Assembly (NCBI RefSeq): GCF_036245475.1
Contig: NZ_BTPM01000001.1
Location: forward strand, 992,001 to 1,056,000
DNA: 64,000 bases
Source of the DNA: Vibrio sp. 10N
GTDB lineage: Bacteria; Pseudomonadota; Gammaproteobacteria; Enterobacterales; Vibrionaceae
Direction of reading: 5' to 3'
Shown: piece after piece, positions 1 to 8,719 of the stretch
How positions within the stretch are numbered: the first letter of the stretch is position 1
Layout of the letters: every line of letters starts with the position of its first letter
The notes under the pieces: generated by a model
The model's database searches: none
The model's input: the letters and a program-made list of their open reading frames with translations, nothing else
What the model was told of the DNA's origin: nothing
Program-made: the position numbers and the translations under genes

Positions 1-454
1 CCTCGACCACCTCATCAAGTTCAATGTAGCCATAACTCACCATATAGGTCAGCTCATCAAACAAGACGACATCAATAGACTCATCTTGCAGCATACGCTT
101 GCACTCTTGCCAGACGCCTTGCGCTGCTTCGGTGTCCGCCGTCTTGTTCTGGGTTTCCCAGGTAAAGCCCGTTGCCATTACTTGAAATTCAACACCCAGC
201 TTTTCGAGCAGGTTTCGCTCACCGTTATCCCAAGTACCTTTAATAAACTGTGCCACTGCACACTTTTTGCCGTGTCCGACAGCGCGTGCGACCGTGCCAA
301 ACCCTGATGTCGATTTTCCTTTACCGTTTCCGGTAATAACAAGTAGCAGGCCTTTCTCAATTTGAGCATTGGCGATCTTCTTATCGACATTCTCTTTAAC
401 TTTCTGTTGGCGCTCTTTATGACGCTGCTGCTTAGACTCTTCCGACATTGACAT
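1..454 (-). CDS. cobO: Cob(I)yrinic acid a,c-diamide adenosyltransferase (C-terminal end outside window)
   Basis: Transfers the 5'-deoxyadenosyl group from ATP to cob(I)alamin or corrinoid in cobalamin synthesis and salvage (CobO/CobA/BtuR family, cytosolic). About 151 residues are visible. The phosphate-binding loop GNGKGKST is near residue 43, followed by the conserved FDELTYMVSYGY segment. The ATG at 454 is preceded by AAGGA about 7 bases upstream, and the protein starts MSMSEESKQQRHKERQ, a usual N-terminus for this family. The gene runs off the left edge, so the C-terminal quarter is not seen. Family assignment rests on these motifs and is firm. Confidence 0.93.
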   Translation of the reverse strand, partial: MSMSEESKQQRHKERQQKVKENVDKKIANAQIEKGLLLVITGNGKGKSTSGFGTVARAVGHGKKCAVAQFIKGTWDNGERNLLEKLGVEFQVMATGFTWETQNKTADTEAAQGVWQECKRMLQDESIDVVLFDELTYMVSYGYIELDEVVE

Positions 455-741
455 AGGGATTCCTTAAATTTGTTGTGTCTACGCTCCATCATAAAGCAAA
501 CCTAAAAGAAAAAAACGGGATAAATCTTAGGGGAATTTCACAGTTAAGTTCGATATTTTTAAGGGTACCGCATGAAGCTCATTGTTAGAGCGATGAGGAG
601 AGACGTGATGAGAACCTTAGAGTACTTCGCAATTGTTTGATGTTTAATTGATAGCTTGTTTATTAAGCCGTATTGAGTGTTGTAACACTCCAAAAAATCA
701 GTTTAGAGTCTTGAGCAATAAGTAGAAACTGAGAGCATGCA

Positions 742-1287
742 ATGATATCAGAACAATTACCCTATAAACTTCCCACATCTATTCCTGATAAAGTGAAGTT
801 GTTGGCGAACATTACAAAAGTGAATCCAAAGTATCTGGAAAAGAAAGATGAGGCTGAGTTATTGGCATTGTCATATATGGTGATGTATCGTCATTTGGGG
901 CACTTAGAAAAGCAAACTGCACTCAAGCACGTGCGCTCCTTAGAAAATAAGAATTTGATGAACATTGTTTTGACTAAGTTGCTAGACACCACTTTTGTAA
1001 ATCCGTCTTGGGGAATGTGGTCGCGCTCGAACTCAGAGTTAAATGCTGTCATTACCAAGTCAGAAATTGTTTTATATGTAGGTGGGGCATTTGGCTTTAC
1101 TGCTGGATTATCCTCCGGCCTAGATGGATTAAAGACCTTGGTTAAGGCAACAACGGTTAAAGCTGCTATCCGAAGCTTGGGTGCTTTAGCAATTATATTA
1201 CTGTTATCTCAATCTCAACATGAACTAAATAGCGCGAAAGAGGAGCTATCCAATCGTACAACTATTAACACTTCCAGTCGGTATTAG
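742..1287 (+). CDS. Hypothetical protein with two predicted membrane segments
   Basis: I do not recognise this 181-residue protein. Residues 1-100 look soluble and helical, with many Lys, Glu and Leu. A hydrophobic stretch at about 107-127 is rich in Gly, and a second at about 141-157 ends in a LLLSQSQ segment; a polar tail follows. The start ATG follows GAGAG. One base separates its stop from the ATG of a second small membrane protein, so the two are probably co-transcribed and translated together. The unit is more AT-rich than the flanking cobO and arc genes, which hints at acquisition by transfer. No function is assigned. Confidence 0.6.
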   Translation: MISEQLPYKLPTSIPDKVKLLANITKVNPKYLEKKDEAELLALSYMVMYRHLGHLEKQTALKHVRSLENKNLMNIVLTKLLDTTFVNPSWGMWSRSNSELNAVITKSEIVLYVGGAFGFTAGLSSGLDGLKTLVKATTVKAAIRSLGALAIILLLSQSQHELNSAKEELSNRTTINTSSRY

Positions 1288-1288
1288 T

Positions 1289-1447
1289 ATGAGTAACTTT
1301 AATCTGAATAGGCTTTTAGGTGGTTTGATACTGTGCGGGCTTATGTGGTTGTTTGTTCATCTAGATGAATCAATGAAAGACATCGCGTTTTTTTTAACTT
1401 TGGGTACTTTTGCTTATCGAGAACTCAGGAATAAGAGTACTAAATAA
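1289..1447 (+). CDS. Small membrane protein, 52 residues, partner of the preceding gene
   Basis: The reading frame starts at an ATG one base after the stop of the 181-residue gene and encodes 52 residues, starting MSNFNLNRLLGGLILCGLMW. It has one clear hydrophobic helix (residues about 9-24) and a second weaker one (about 32-44), then a short basic tail RELRNKSTK. The close spacing argues for translational coupling. I cannot name a family. It could be a subunit or regulator of its neighbour, or a short membrane peptide of a mobile element; both are guesses. Confidence 0.5.
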   Translation: MSNFNLNRLLGGLILCGLMWLFVHLDESMKDIAFFLTLGTFAYRELRNKSTK

Positions 1448-1541
1448 ATCCCTCTTTTTTCAAAGCAGCGAGTTATCTTTTGGAGAATTGGCGTCATTTA
1501 GAATAGGGAAAGAGCGGGAACAAACCTCTTTCCCTTTACTA

Positions 1542-2024
1542 TTATGCCCCCAATCGCGCCCGCACGACTTGCTCACAACGGTCGACGTCTTTGACATGTT
1601 TTGGCACCACTAAAATGGTGTCGTTACCGCCAATAGTGGCGAGGATGTCGGCGTGAGGATCGATATCGATGAGTCTTGCTATCAATTGAGCACTGCCAGG
1701 GTGCGTCTTTATCACCACTAACGACTGATTATTGGTGATGAGTTCGATCTGGGAAGAGATAGAGGAGTCTACGCGAACCGAGCTGGTTTCTGAGGTCAGG
1801 CAGTAAGCTTTTTTACCACACGCGTTTTGCATTTTTACGACGCCGAGTTGGGCGAGCAGACGTGAGACCGTGGATTGGCTGATCCCGTGGTAGCCAAGAT
1901 CGACAAGCGCTTGTCTGAGTTTGTTCTGGGTGGTGAAGCTTTGTTGTTGCAGCAGCTTTTTGCACACTTCGGTAAGCTTTTGCTCATCGACAGTAGGGTT
2001 GTCTAAATCAGGAGTGTCGTACAT
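1542..2024 (-). CDS. argR: ArgR-family arginine repressor of the arginine deiminase locus
   Basis: An arginine-responsive DNA-binding regulator of 160 residues, usual length for ArgR. The N-terminal winged helix-turn-helix carries GISQSTVSRLLAQLGVVK (about residues 49-66). The C-terminal hexamerisation and arginine-binding domain carries HPGSAQLIARLID and the GGNDTI segment, where E. coli has GDDTI. The start ATG has AGGTGA upstream. It lies downstream of arcB on the same strand, behind a hairpin terminator and with its own spacer, so it can be expressed separately. Vibrios usually have another argR near mdh. This copy is likely the specialised regulator of arginine catabolism; that role is inferred from position. 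Confidence 0.9.
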   Translation of the reverse strand: MYDTPDLDNPTVDEQKLTEVCKKLLQQQSFTTQNKLRQALVDLGYHGISQSTVSRLLAQLGVVKMQNACGKKAYCLTSETSSVRVDSSISSQIELITNNQSLVVIKTHPGSAQLIARLIDIDPHADILATIGGNDTILVVPKHVKDVDRCEQVVRARLGA

Positions 2025-2032
2025 GTGTCACC

Positions 2033-2124
2033 TACTAAATAGTAAAACTCATCCTTGAGGTGGTTTTATATGTCGTTATATTTAATAAATTGCATCTCAT
2101 ACACTAGCAAATTACTAAAAAGTA
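2033..2124. promoter_or_regulatory. Two related palindromes upstream of argR
   Basis: TACTAAATAGTA at 2033-2044 and TACTAAAAAGTA at 2113-2124 have the same arms and lie 80 bases apart just upstream of the argR start. Both sit in the context CTACTAAAWAGTAAAA. They resemble paired operator sites. They do not match the usual ARG box (TGAAT-N4-ATTCA), so ArgR binding is only a guess. Confidence 0.35.
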
Positions 2125-2174
2125 AAATATATGCCCACTTCTCATTTTAATGACAGGTAATTGTTCAATCACTC

Positions 2175-2200
2175 AAAAGCGAGAGAAACCCCTCGCTTTT
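2175..2200. terminator. Hairpin terminator after arcB
   Basis: AAAAGCGAG at 2175-2183 pairs with CTCGCTTTT at 2192-2200. Seen from the minus strand the stem ends in TTTT, as expected for a rho-independent terminator of the arcACB transcript (arcB stops at 2224). The symmetric A/T flanks would let it work in both directions. Confidence 0.75.
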
Positions 2201-2223
2201 GTCCGTGCACTCGCTTCAATGGA

Positions 2224-3234
2224 TTATTGACCTAATGTCGCCACCATCACGGCTTTAATGGTGTGCATGCGATTCTCTGCTTCATCAAACACGATAGAGT
2301 ATGGAGACTCAACCACTTCATCGGTCACTTCACATCCTTGTGATAGCTCTGGATAGTCGGCGGCTAGGCCTTTACCTACGGTGGTATCCTCGCCATGGAA
2401 TGCTGGAAGGCAGTGCATAAACTTAACGTTTGGATTGCCCGTCGCTTTAATCACATCCATGTTAACTTGGTAAGGCAGCATCAGTTTGATGCGCTCTGCC
2501 CACGCTTCTTTGGCTTCACCCATGGAGACCCAGACGTCGGTGTAAAGGAAGTCACAACCTTGCACGCCTTCTTGCACGTCTTCGGTAAGGACAATCTTCG
2601 CTCCGGTTTCTGCTGCAATGGTTTGGCATTGCTCAATCAGTGACGCTTCAGGCCAGAATGCTTTTGGCGCCACAAGGCGGATTTCCATACCCATTTTCGC
2701 CGCACCTACCATGAGTGAGTTACCCATGTTATTGCGCGCATCACCAAGATACGCAAAGGTAATCTCACTTAGCGGTTTGTTTGGTGAATGCTCCATCATG
2801 GTCATGAAGTCAGCCAGAATTTGTGTCGGGTGGAACTCATCGGTTAAACCATTCCAAACAGGCACGCCGGCGTATTGACCTAACTCTTCCACAATCTCTT
2901 GACCAAACCCGCGGTACTCGATGCCGTCATACATTCTGCCCAGCACGCGAGCGGTATCTTTCATCGATTCTTTGTGGCCAATTTGAGAGCCCGTTGGACC
3001 AAGATAGGAGACTTGCGCGCCTTGGTCGAATGCGGCAACTTCAAACGCACAGCGGGTGCGAGTTGAGGTTTTTTCGAAGATAAGTGCGATGTTTTTACCT
3101 TTAAGGCGTGGCTGCTCATAGCCGTTGTACTTAGCTTTTTTAAGCTCAATAGACAGCTCTAACAAATGACCGATTTCACGAGGTGTGAAATCAAGAAGTT
3201 TTAGGAAGTTACGATTACGAAGATTGAAAGCCAT
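2224..3234 (-). CDS. arcB: Ornithine carbamoyltransferase, catabolic
   Basis: Interconverts citrulline plus phosphate with ornithine plus carbamoyl phosphate; here it is the second step of arginine deiminase catabolism. Length 336 residues, normal for the family. Visible motifs are the carbamoyl phosphate site STRTR (about residue 56), FHPTQ (about 135) and the HCLP loop near residue 273 in MHCLPAFH. The start has AAGGACA about 8 bases upstream. It follows arcC by about 85 bases on the same strand and precedes argR. An anabolic ArgF has the same fold; the catabolic role is inferred from the arcA-arcC context. Confidence 0.95.
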   Translation of the reverse strand: MAFNLRNRNFLKLLDFTPREIGHLLELSIELKKAKYNGYEQPRLKGKNIALIFEKTSTRTRCAFEVAAFDQGAQVSYLGPTGSQIGHKESMKDTARVLGRMYDGIEYRGFGQEIVEELGQYAGVPVWNGLTDEFHPTQILADFMTMMEHSPNKPLSEITFAYLGDARNNMGNSLMVGAAKMGMEIRLVAPKAFWPEASLIEQCQTIAAETGAKIVLTEDVQEGVQGCDFLYTDVWVSMGEAKEAWAERIKLMLPYQVNMDVIKATGNPNVKFMHCLPAFHGEDTTVGKGLAADYPELSQGCEVTDEVVESPYSIVFDEAENRMHTIKAVMVATLGQ

Positions 3235-3318
3235 AATAGTGTCCTTTTTTTTGTCTTAGCGCTGGCTCATACCGCTTAAATTAAGCCAGCGCGTCATAGC
3301 ATAGTGATGGAATGTGAA

Positions 3319-4230
3319 TTAACGTTTGGTAATAACTGTGCCTGCATTGCCTTCTAGGATGCGAAGGCCGTCTTCTAGTGCGCCAATGCCCACCATTTGT
3401 CCGCCTTGCTGAATGAACTCACATGAGGCGTCGATTTTTGGTCCCATTGAGCCCGCATCAAATTGATATTGGGAGAGCTCTGCTGGTGTCGTGGCGTGCA
3501 GTGGACGCTGTGTTGGTTGGCCCCAGTCGAGGTAAACCGCATCGGCGTCAGTCAAAATCAACAGACGATCTGCGTTGAGTTGTTTGGCTAGGAAGGCTGC
3601 CGACATGTCTTTGTCGATCACCGCTTCTACGCCTACCAATTTTCCTTCTTTGCGCGTAACTGGAATACCGCCGCCGCCAGTACAAATGACCAAATGACCT
3701 TGCTCGATTAACGAAGTAATCGCTTCGTGCTCAATGATGCCTGTCGGTTGTGGGCTTGGTACCACGCGGCGAAAGTGCTGGCCGTCGGGCTTAATTGTCC
3801 AGTGGTATTTTTCTGCGAGCTCACAAGCTTCTTGCTTCTCATAAATCGGACCTATCGGCTTAGTCGGATCTTGAAATGCGGGATCTTTAGGATCGACGGT
3901 CATTTGTGTCAGCATGCAGGTGACGTTTCTCTCCGGCATTTGGTTTTTGAACTCTTGCATCAACATGTAGCCGATCATGCCTTGCGTTTCGCTGCCAAGT
4001 ACGTCGAGTGGGTACGGGTTGACCTTTTTGTACTCGAGCCCTTGAAGCGCCAGTAAACCAACTTGTGGGCCATTCCCATGCACCAGTACGACATTGTATT
4101 GCTCAGCAATTTTAGCGATGGTGTTAACCGCGACTTCAATATTGTGTCTTTGCACTTCCGCTTCGAGTGGCTCGCCTCTTTTGAGCAGTGCGTTACCGCC
4201 AAGAGCGACGACAATGGTTTGTTTTTTCAT
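3319..4230 (-). CDS. arcC: Carbamate kinase
   Basis: Makes ATP from ADP and carbamoyl phosphate, releasing carbamate; the energy-yielding last step of the arginine deiminase pathway in the cytosol. 303 residues, typical length, amino acid kinase fold. The N-terminal VVALGGNALL motif and the VHGNGPQVG motif bind phosphates; CTGGGGIPV (about residue 212) and DKD are also typical. It lies 36 bases downstream of arcA. The Shine-Dalgarno is weak (CTGGATAAAG), so translation may depend partly on arcA. Confidence 0.96.
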   Translation of the reverse strand: MKKQTIVVALGGNALLKRGEPLEAEVQRHNIEVAVNTIAKIAEQYNVVLVHGNGPQVGLLALQGLEYKKVNPYPLDVLGSETQGMIGYMLMQEFKNQMPERNVTCMLTQMTVDPKDPAFQDPTKPIGPIYEKQEACELAEKYHWTIKPDGQHFRRVVPSPQPTGIIEHEAITSLIEQGHLVICTGGGGIPVTRKEGKLVGVEAVIDKDMSAAFLAKQLNADRLLILTDADAVYLDWGQPTQRPLHATTPAELSQYQFDAGSMGPKIDASCEFIQQGGQMVGIGALEDGLRILEGNAGTVITKR

Positions 4231-4266
4231 AGTCTTTATCCAGAGCAGTTAAGTCTTAGGGAATGG

Positions 4267-5487
4267 TTAGATACCATCACGTTCAATAGGGCAGCTCATA
4301 CAGCGAGCACCGCCACGGCCACGACCAAGTTCATCGCCAGGTATTGGCAATACTGTGATGCCGGCTTTGTCGTACTTCTCGTTGGTGTAGGTATTGCGCT
4401 CGTAGCCAATGACCACACCTGGTTTCACGGTGAGCACATTGTTGGCGTCGTTCCACTGTTCACGTTCGGCCTCAAAGTTATCGCCACCGGTGGTAATAAG
4501 ATTGAGTTTGTCGACTTGCAGCGCTTTCTCGATGGTTGAGATGTACGAGCTTTGCTGAGTGGCTTTGACGCGGCCCGATTCATCACCCGTTAAGCTCCAG
4601 CACTTCACATCATCTGGAATCACATTCGGATAGACCGAGAAGGTATCTTCACGCATGTGCGTCATTACCGTATCGAGGTGCATGCAAGAGCGATCTTTTG
4701 GCAGCTCCAGTGCAATCACCTGTTTCGCTTCGCCGTGCTTAAATAGGCTTGCAGCCAAATGCTCAACGCCTTGTGGTGTGGTGCGCTCAGACATGCCAAT
4801 AAGAACGGCGCCTTTACCAATGACCAGTACATCACCACCTTCAATAGTGGAGTGGTCATACGCCAAAGGTTCATCACCAAAGTACTTAATGAAGTCTTGG
4901 CCAGCGAACGTTGGGTGCCAGCGGTAGATAGCACGAAGATGGTTGGTTTCGCGTTGACGCGCGACTTTTGCCATAGGGTTAATGGACACGCCGCCATAAA
5001 CCCAGCATGAGGTGTCGCGGGTAAATAGATGGTTCGGTAGCGGATCGATAATAAAGTCATTCTTTTTGTACAGTGATTGCAGCATTGAAGATGATTCAAG
5101 CGGCATTTCTCCGAACGACAAACCGCCAGTCAACACTTTCGCAAGCTCAAGGTTTGGCAAGTCGCCTAGGTAGCATCTCACGTCATTGGCGAAGGTTGGA
5201 CCGTAGCGAAAATCCGACACTTGGGTGTTTAGCAGCCAATCTTTCGCTTCTGGAATCGCAAGTGTTTCTGCAAGTAAGTGAGTCAGTAGTAACACTTCCA
5301 CACCTTGGGACTCTAGCGTTTTTGCAAACACATCGTGTTCTTCGCCAGCTTTCTCGACAGCAAGCACATCATCGAAAAGGAGCTGGTGGCAGTTTGATGG
5401 AGTTAAGTGTGTGAGAGCACGACGTGGACGGTGAATTAACACGCGACGTAGCTGACCAACTTCAGAACCAACATAGAGTTTATTCAT
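4267..5487 (-). CDS. arcA: Arginine deiminase
   Basis: Hydrolyses arginine to citrulline and ammonia, the first step of the fermentative ADI pathway. 406 residues from the ATG at 5487, which has GAGAG upstream; an in-frame TTG two codons earlier is less likely. Conserved pieces are [14 protein letters not shown] near the N-terminus, [15 protein letters not shown] (about residue 150), the EGGDVLVIG segment and the catalytic cysteine in [11 protein letters not shown] near the C-terminus. First gene of arcA-arcC-arcB. Pathway knowledge suggests induction by arginine and low oxygen; the operators were not identified with certainty. Confidence 0.96.
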   Translation of the reverse strand: MNKLYVGSEVGQLRRVLIHRPRRALTHLTPSNCHQLLFDDVLAVEKAGEEHDVFAKTLESQGVEVLLLTHLLAETLAIPEAKDWLLNTQVSDFRYGPTFANDVRCYLGDLPNLELAKVLTGGLSFGEMPLESSSMLQSLYKKNDFIIDPLPNHLFTRDTSCWVYGGVSINPMAKVARQRETNHLRAIYRWHPTFAGQDFIKYFGDEPLAYDHSTIEGGDVLVIGKGAVLIGMSERTTPQGVEHLAASLFKHGEAKQVIALELPKDRSCMHLDTVMTHMREDTFSVYPNVIPDDVKCWSLTGDESGRVKATQQSSYISTIEKALQVDKLNLITTGGDNFEAEREQWNDANNVLTVKPGVVIGYERNTYTNEKYDKAGITVLPIPGDELGRGRGGARCMSCPIERDGI

Positions 5488-5923
5488 AATCAAGTCTCTC
5501 TAATATTTATTAAAACTCATCGAGTTTTATGTAGGGTATTTATTATTAGCTTCGCTGTGGTGGTTATAATATGAAGCAAAATATTCACGTCGTATTAGAT
5601 CGCGATCACACATATTCTCGCTTGCATTTTAGGGCTATCAAGGGGGCTGTTAACAATATATATTCGGAATTAGTTGAATAGATAATGGGTTAAAACAGGG
5701 CTTTTAAGGGAATAATATGCAGAGTTTTTTACCGACATATTGAATTTAGGAAGCATAAGGGAAATACAATTCGCATTAGATAAATTAATGCTTATAACTA
5801 ATGCGACAAAATATGCATTCCCATCTACTAGTTAGCGCTTTTTCTCACACCAAAATGCCATTTGTTAACAGAATTTCACTCAAATATGTGATGCAGGTCT
5901 TGTTTTTGGGCTCCTACACTGAA
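5488..5923. other. AT-rich spacer upstream of arcA
   Basis: This 436-base stretch holds the arcA promoter region. I see AAAACTCATCGAGTTTT (about 5512-5528), an inverted repeat with arms AAAACT and AGTTTT, and near 5600 a TGTGATCGCGATCTAA on the minus strand that has only one good CRP half-site. GCATTA at about 5771 and TAATGC at about 5785 form another loose inverted repeat. No convincing gene is present. Which of these sites is functional cannot be decided by eye. Confidence 0.5.
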
Positions 5924-5983
5924 GACCAAGGACCAAGGACCAAGGACCAAGGACCAAGGACCAAGGACCAAGGACCAAGGACC
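5924..5983. repeat. Tandem heptamer repeat (GACCAAG), 8.6 copies
   Basis: Eight perfect copies of GACCAAG followed by GACC, with no mismatches over 60 bases. The unit length of 7 is not a multiple of 3. It lies between the terminator of the YfcC-type transporter and the arcA leader, outside any supported gene. Perfect short tandem repeats change copy number by slippage, so this is a probable variable-number locus. Confidence 0.97.
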
Positions 5984-5995
5984 GCTTATAAAACC

Positions 5996-6021
5996 AAAAA
6001 GCCCGCTGACAAGCAGCGGGC
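5996..6021 (-). terminator. Terminator of the YfcC-family transporter gene
   Basis: On the minus strand GCCCGCTG and CAGCGGGC form an 8-bp GC-rich stem with a 5-base loop, followed by TTTTT. It lies 25 bases after the transporter stop codon at 6047. Confidence 0.88.
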
Positions 6022-6046
6022 AAAAGAGTGGGGTAATTGAGCTAAG

Positions 6047-7498
6047 TTAGCCGAGTAAGGTACCTAGGCTCAGCATGACAACGCAGAACACGGTTAGAAT
6101 CGCCATAAGCGGTGCAACCCACTTGAGCCATCGCGCATACGGTACCCGCGCTATTGCGAGCCCGCCCATCACAACAGCCGAGGTTGGGGTAATCAGATTG
6201 ACCAGCCCAGACGCCGATTGATAGGCGGTAATAACCAGATCACGTCCCACACCCGCAAAGTCACCCAACGGCGCCATAATTGGCATGGTGAGTACCGCTA
6301 ACCCAGACGTTGACGGCACTAAGAAGGACAATAGGATTTCTAAGAAGAACATGACGTTAACAAACACCACGGACGAGAGGCCGGTAACGATATGTTCGGC
6401 GGAGTTCAATATGGTATCGGTGATCATGCCTCTGTCCATCACCACCACGATCCCCCGTGCAATACCGATAATCAGCGCCACGCCTAACAAATCGCGCGCC
6501 CCTTCAATGAAATTATCGATAAAGGATTCTTCACTCATTTTAGCGACGAGACCCACCAATATTGATGCGGCTAGGAACATGGCGGAGATCTCGGCCATCC
6601 ACCACCCAGCAACCGACACGCCATAAATCATCACGGCAAATGAGCCACCAAATATGGTAAGAATGACTTTACGAGCAGTGGTGAACTCTAATGACTCATC
6701 GCCTTTATTACCAAGGAAGTGCGCTTTATTTTCTTCGTACTTATCATAAACAATGGACTTGGTCGGGTCTGCTTTAACCATCTTGGCATAACGCATCACA
6801 TAAGCGACGCAAATCACCCAGCCAACAACCAACATCGCCAGACGCAGCATAATGCCATCAGTAAAAGGGATACCGGAGGCATTGGCAGCGATGACCGTTG
6901 CAAAGGGGTTAATGGTTGAGCCCAAAACGCCTATACCCGCGCCAAGCAAAATAGTCGCTGCCGCTACTAATGGGTCGAACCGCGCAGCCATCATGACGGG
7001 CACAAGCAGGGTATAAAATGGCAGTGACTCTTCCGCCATGCCATACACAGTACCGCCTGCGGCAAACAGCGCCATCAGGATGGGGATCATTAACTCTTCA
7101 CGGCCTTCAAGGCGGCGAGTTACCCGCTCAATACCGGCGTCAATGGCGCCGGTTGCGGTCACCAGACCTAAGAAACCACCAATGACAAGTACAAACAGCG
7201 ACACATCAATGGCGCCAGCTTCATAACTGTTGTGGTCGTAAAAGCCGTCAATCGGTGCGAGTAGTACATCAATAGGGGTTTGTGGATTGCTTTCTACACT
7301 GGCGTAAGTGCCAGCAATTGGGACTTCTCGACCTAGGTCTTCATTCATTTCCCGCTCATATTGGCCTGCAGGAATGATCCAGGTCATCAACGCCACAATG
7401 GCGATCAGCGCAAATAATATGGTGTAGGCAGAAGGGAACTTGAAACGAGTAAAAAAGCCGCCTGACTTTTTCGGTTCTTGGACGACGTGGGCGGTCAT
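6047..7498 (-). CDS. yfcC: YfcC/ArcD-like (DcuC superfamily) transporter, probable arginine/ornithine exchanger
   Basis: A 483-residue inner-membrane transporter with about twelve hydrophobic segments, of the C4-dicarboxylate/basic amino acid carrier family (PF03606 type). Seen: the MTWIIPAGQYER motif near residue 40, a conserved YGMAEESLPFYTLLVPVMMA segment (about 155) and LITPTSAVVMGGLAIARVPY near the end. The start has AAGGAG six bases upstream. It lies upstream of arcACB on the same strand but is separated by its own terminator and a 500-base spacer. Members of this family next to ADI genes are annotated as arginine/ornithine antiporters; the substrate here is inferred from the neighbourhood. 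Confidence 0.88.
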   Translation of the reverse strand: MTAHVVQEPKKSGGFFTRFKFPSAYTILFALIAIVALMTWIIPAGQYEREMNEDLGREVPIAGTYASVESNPQTPIDVLLAPIDGFYDHNSYEAGAIDVSLFVLVIGGFLGLVTATGAIDAGIERVTRRLEGREELMIPILMALFAAGGTVYGMAEESLPFYTLLVPVMMAARFDPLVAAATILLGAGIGVLGSTINPFATVIAANASGIPFTDGIMLRLAMLVVGWVICVAYVMRYAKMVKADPTKSIVYDKYEENKAHFLGNKGDESLEFTTARKVILTIFGGSFAVMIYGVSVAGWWMAEISAMFLAASILVGLVAKMSEESFIDNFIEGARDLLGVALIIGIARGIVVVMDRGMITDTILNSAEHIVTGLSSVVFVNVMFFLEILLSFLVPSTSGLAVLTMPIMAPLGDFAGVGRDLVITAYQSASGLVNLITPTSAVVMGGLAIARVPYARWLKWVAPLMAILTVFCVVMLSLGTLLG

Positions 7499-7757
7499 AG
7501 CATTCTCCTTAGCAGGAAGTGCTTCTCTTCCCGCTTAGCTGTACGTTTAACGTTCAATTACCACATTGAAGCTATAAGAATTACTAATCTAAACTGTGGT
7601 TAAAATGTACTATGGATAGGCGAGAATAACTTTAGACTTGCTCACAAAAAATTATTGATGAAAATAGCGAGTGTTTTTTACGGGGATATTAAACGCAACG
7701 GGATGAAAAAATATGGGGTGACGTAATTGATAGACTATTAAGTCACCCTTTAGTGCG

Positions 7758-7819
7758 GATATTTATGCAAAAAACAGATATTTATGCAAATTGTTCATTT
7801 ATTGACGTTGGTCAATAAA
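7758..7819. promoter_or_regulatory. Tandem ATGCA-type sites and an FNR-like palindrome upstream of the transporter gene
   Basis: GATATTTATGCAAA occurs twice, at 7758-7771 and 7777-7790 (19-base period); ATTTATGCAAA matches one half of the ARG-box consensus. Right after it, TTTATTGAC-GTTG-GTCAATAAA (7798-7819) is a perfect 9-bp inverted repeat containing TTGAC-N4-GTCAA, one base per half away from the FNR/Anr consensus TTGAT-N4-ATCAA. The sites are about 260-320 bases from the transporter start, so their target is uncertain. Confidence 0.4.
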
Positions 7820-7861
7820 CAACTTGGTTTAGAATATTCGCTATGTCGACTGTAAGCGCAT

Positions 7862-8491
7862 TTAAGCGCTTGATTTGTCGTATTGGGCTTCAAGCTCTGC
7901 GGCTTTTTGAGCGGCAGGGCGCTGTTGAAGTTTCGCAAGATAAGCCTGCAATGCAGAATAGTTACCAAGAAGCTCTAGCTGAGCAGCCACCTCAACAATC
8001 CAAGACAGTAGAATATCGGCCGCGGTAAATTGCTCGCCAACCAACCATGTGTTGGCTGTTAGGTGATCGTTGAGGTAACCCAAGATCAGCGCCAATTCTT
8101 GTTTGCTGTAACCATCAAGAAAGCGTGTTTCACTGCCGTCAACCTTTAGGAAGTAGTGAAGTAGAAGCGGCAACGCAGCCGAGCTTTCCGCGAAGTGCAG
8201 CCACTGTAAGTAAAGCGGATACTCCGCTGAATCTTGCGCAGGGGCAAGAGAGGCCGTTGGAAAAAGCTGCGCCAAATATTCGGTGATCGCGCCGGACTCC
8301 GCCAATACTTGGCCATTCTCTTCAATTACAGGTGACTTACCAAGCGGGTGAACCGCTTTAAGTTCGGGAGGCGCCAAGTTGGTCACTGAGTCACGTTGAT
8401 ACGCTTTGACTTGATAAGGAACGTTAAGCTCTTCTAGTAGCCAGATGATGCGCTTGGAGCGTGATTTGTTGAGGTGATGTAGGGTAATCAT
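7862..8491 (-). CDS. Glutathione S-transferase family protein
   Basis: A 209-residue cytosolic GST: N-terminal thioredoxin-like domain with LHHLNKSRSKRIIWLLEELN (residues 3-22) and NGQVLAESGAITEYL, the glutathione-contacting ES motif near 65; C-terminal helical domain with FTAADILLSWIVE. The ATG at 8491 gives the usual GST N-terminus MITLHHL. A longer frame to 8647 adds 52 residues with no GST similarity and is rejected. Substrate unknown. An AT-rich palindromic region lies upstream of the start. Confidence 0.9.
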   Translation of the reverse strand: MITLHHLNKSRSKRIIWLLEELNVPYQVKAYQRDSVTNLAPPELKAVHPLGKSPVIEENGQVLAESGAITEYLAQLFPTASLAPAQDSAEYPLYLQWLHFAESSAALPLLLHYFLKVDGSETRFLDGYSKQELALILGYLNDHLTANTWLVGEQFTAADILLSWIVEVAAQLELLGNYSALQAYLAKLQQRPAAQKAAELEAQYDKSSA

Positions 8492-8560
8492 GAGTCGCCA
8501 ACCTTTTGTATTGTGAGTTTTTGCTTCCGTTTGTTTACGTAGCACAGTAACAAGCTGTAA

Positions 8561-8600
8561 TTTAAATTGCAATAAATTTAATTGTGCGCAATTTAAATTG
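8561..8600. promoter_or_regulatory. Palindromic MarR/OhrR-like operator region
   Basis: TTTAAATTGC (8561-8570) and GCAATTTAAA (8588-8597) are a perfect inverted repeat, CAATTTAAATTG (8589-8600) is itself a perfect 12-base palindrome, and AATTTAATTG lies between. This resembles MarR/OhrR-family operators. It lies between the GST start (8491) and the phosphatase start (8720). The regulator is not in this window. Confidence 0.4.
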
Positions 8601-8719
8601 AAGGGGATAATAGCTGTGTGCATCCGCTTTTTGAGGTGAACATCCATGACAATGATTGGGGAATCCGCTAACTATAGTGTCTTCAATCGGAAAACTTATC
8701 CAAGTTAGGGGCGAATCAG

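Noticed and set aside
1410..1613. 67-residue plus-strand frame between the small membrane gene and argR
   Set aside because: It overlaps the end of the 52-residue gene in another frame and runs into argR on the opposite strand, with no ribosome site.
5590..5625. CRP site upstream of arcA
   Set aside because: Only one half (TGTGA) matches; the other half is too far from consensus to list as a feature.
5924..5983. CRISPR array
   Set aside because: The repeat unit is 7 bases with no spacers and no cas genes nearby.
5801..6040. 79-residue frame with repeated DQGPRTK units
   Set aside because: It is the tandem GACCAAG heptamer read in frame, and it ends inside the transporter terminator. No ribosome site and no family resemblance.
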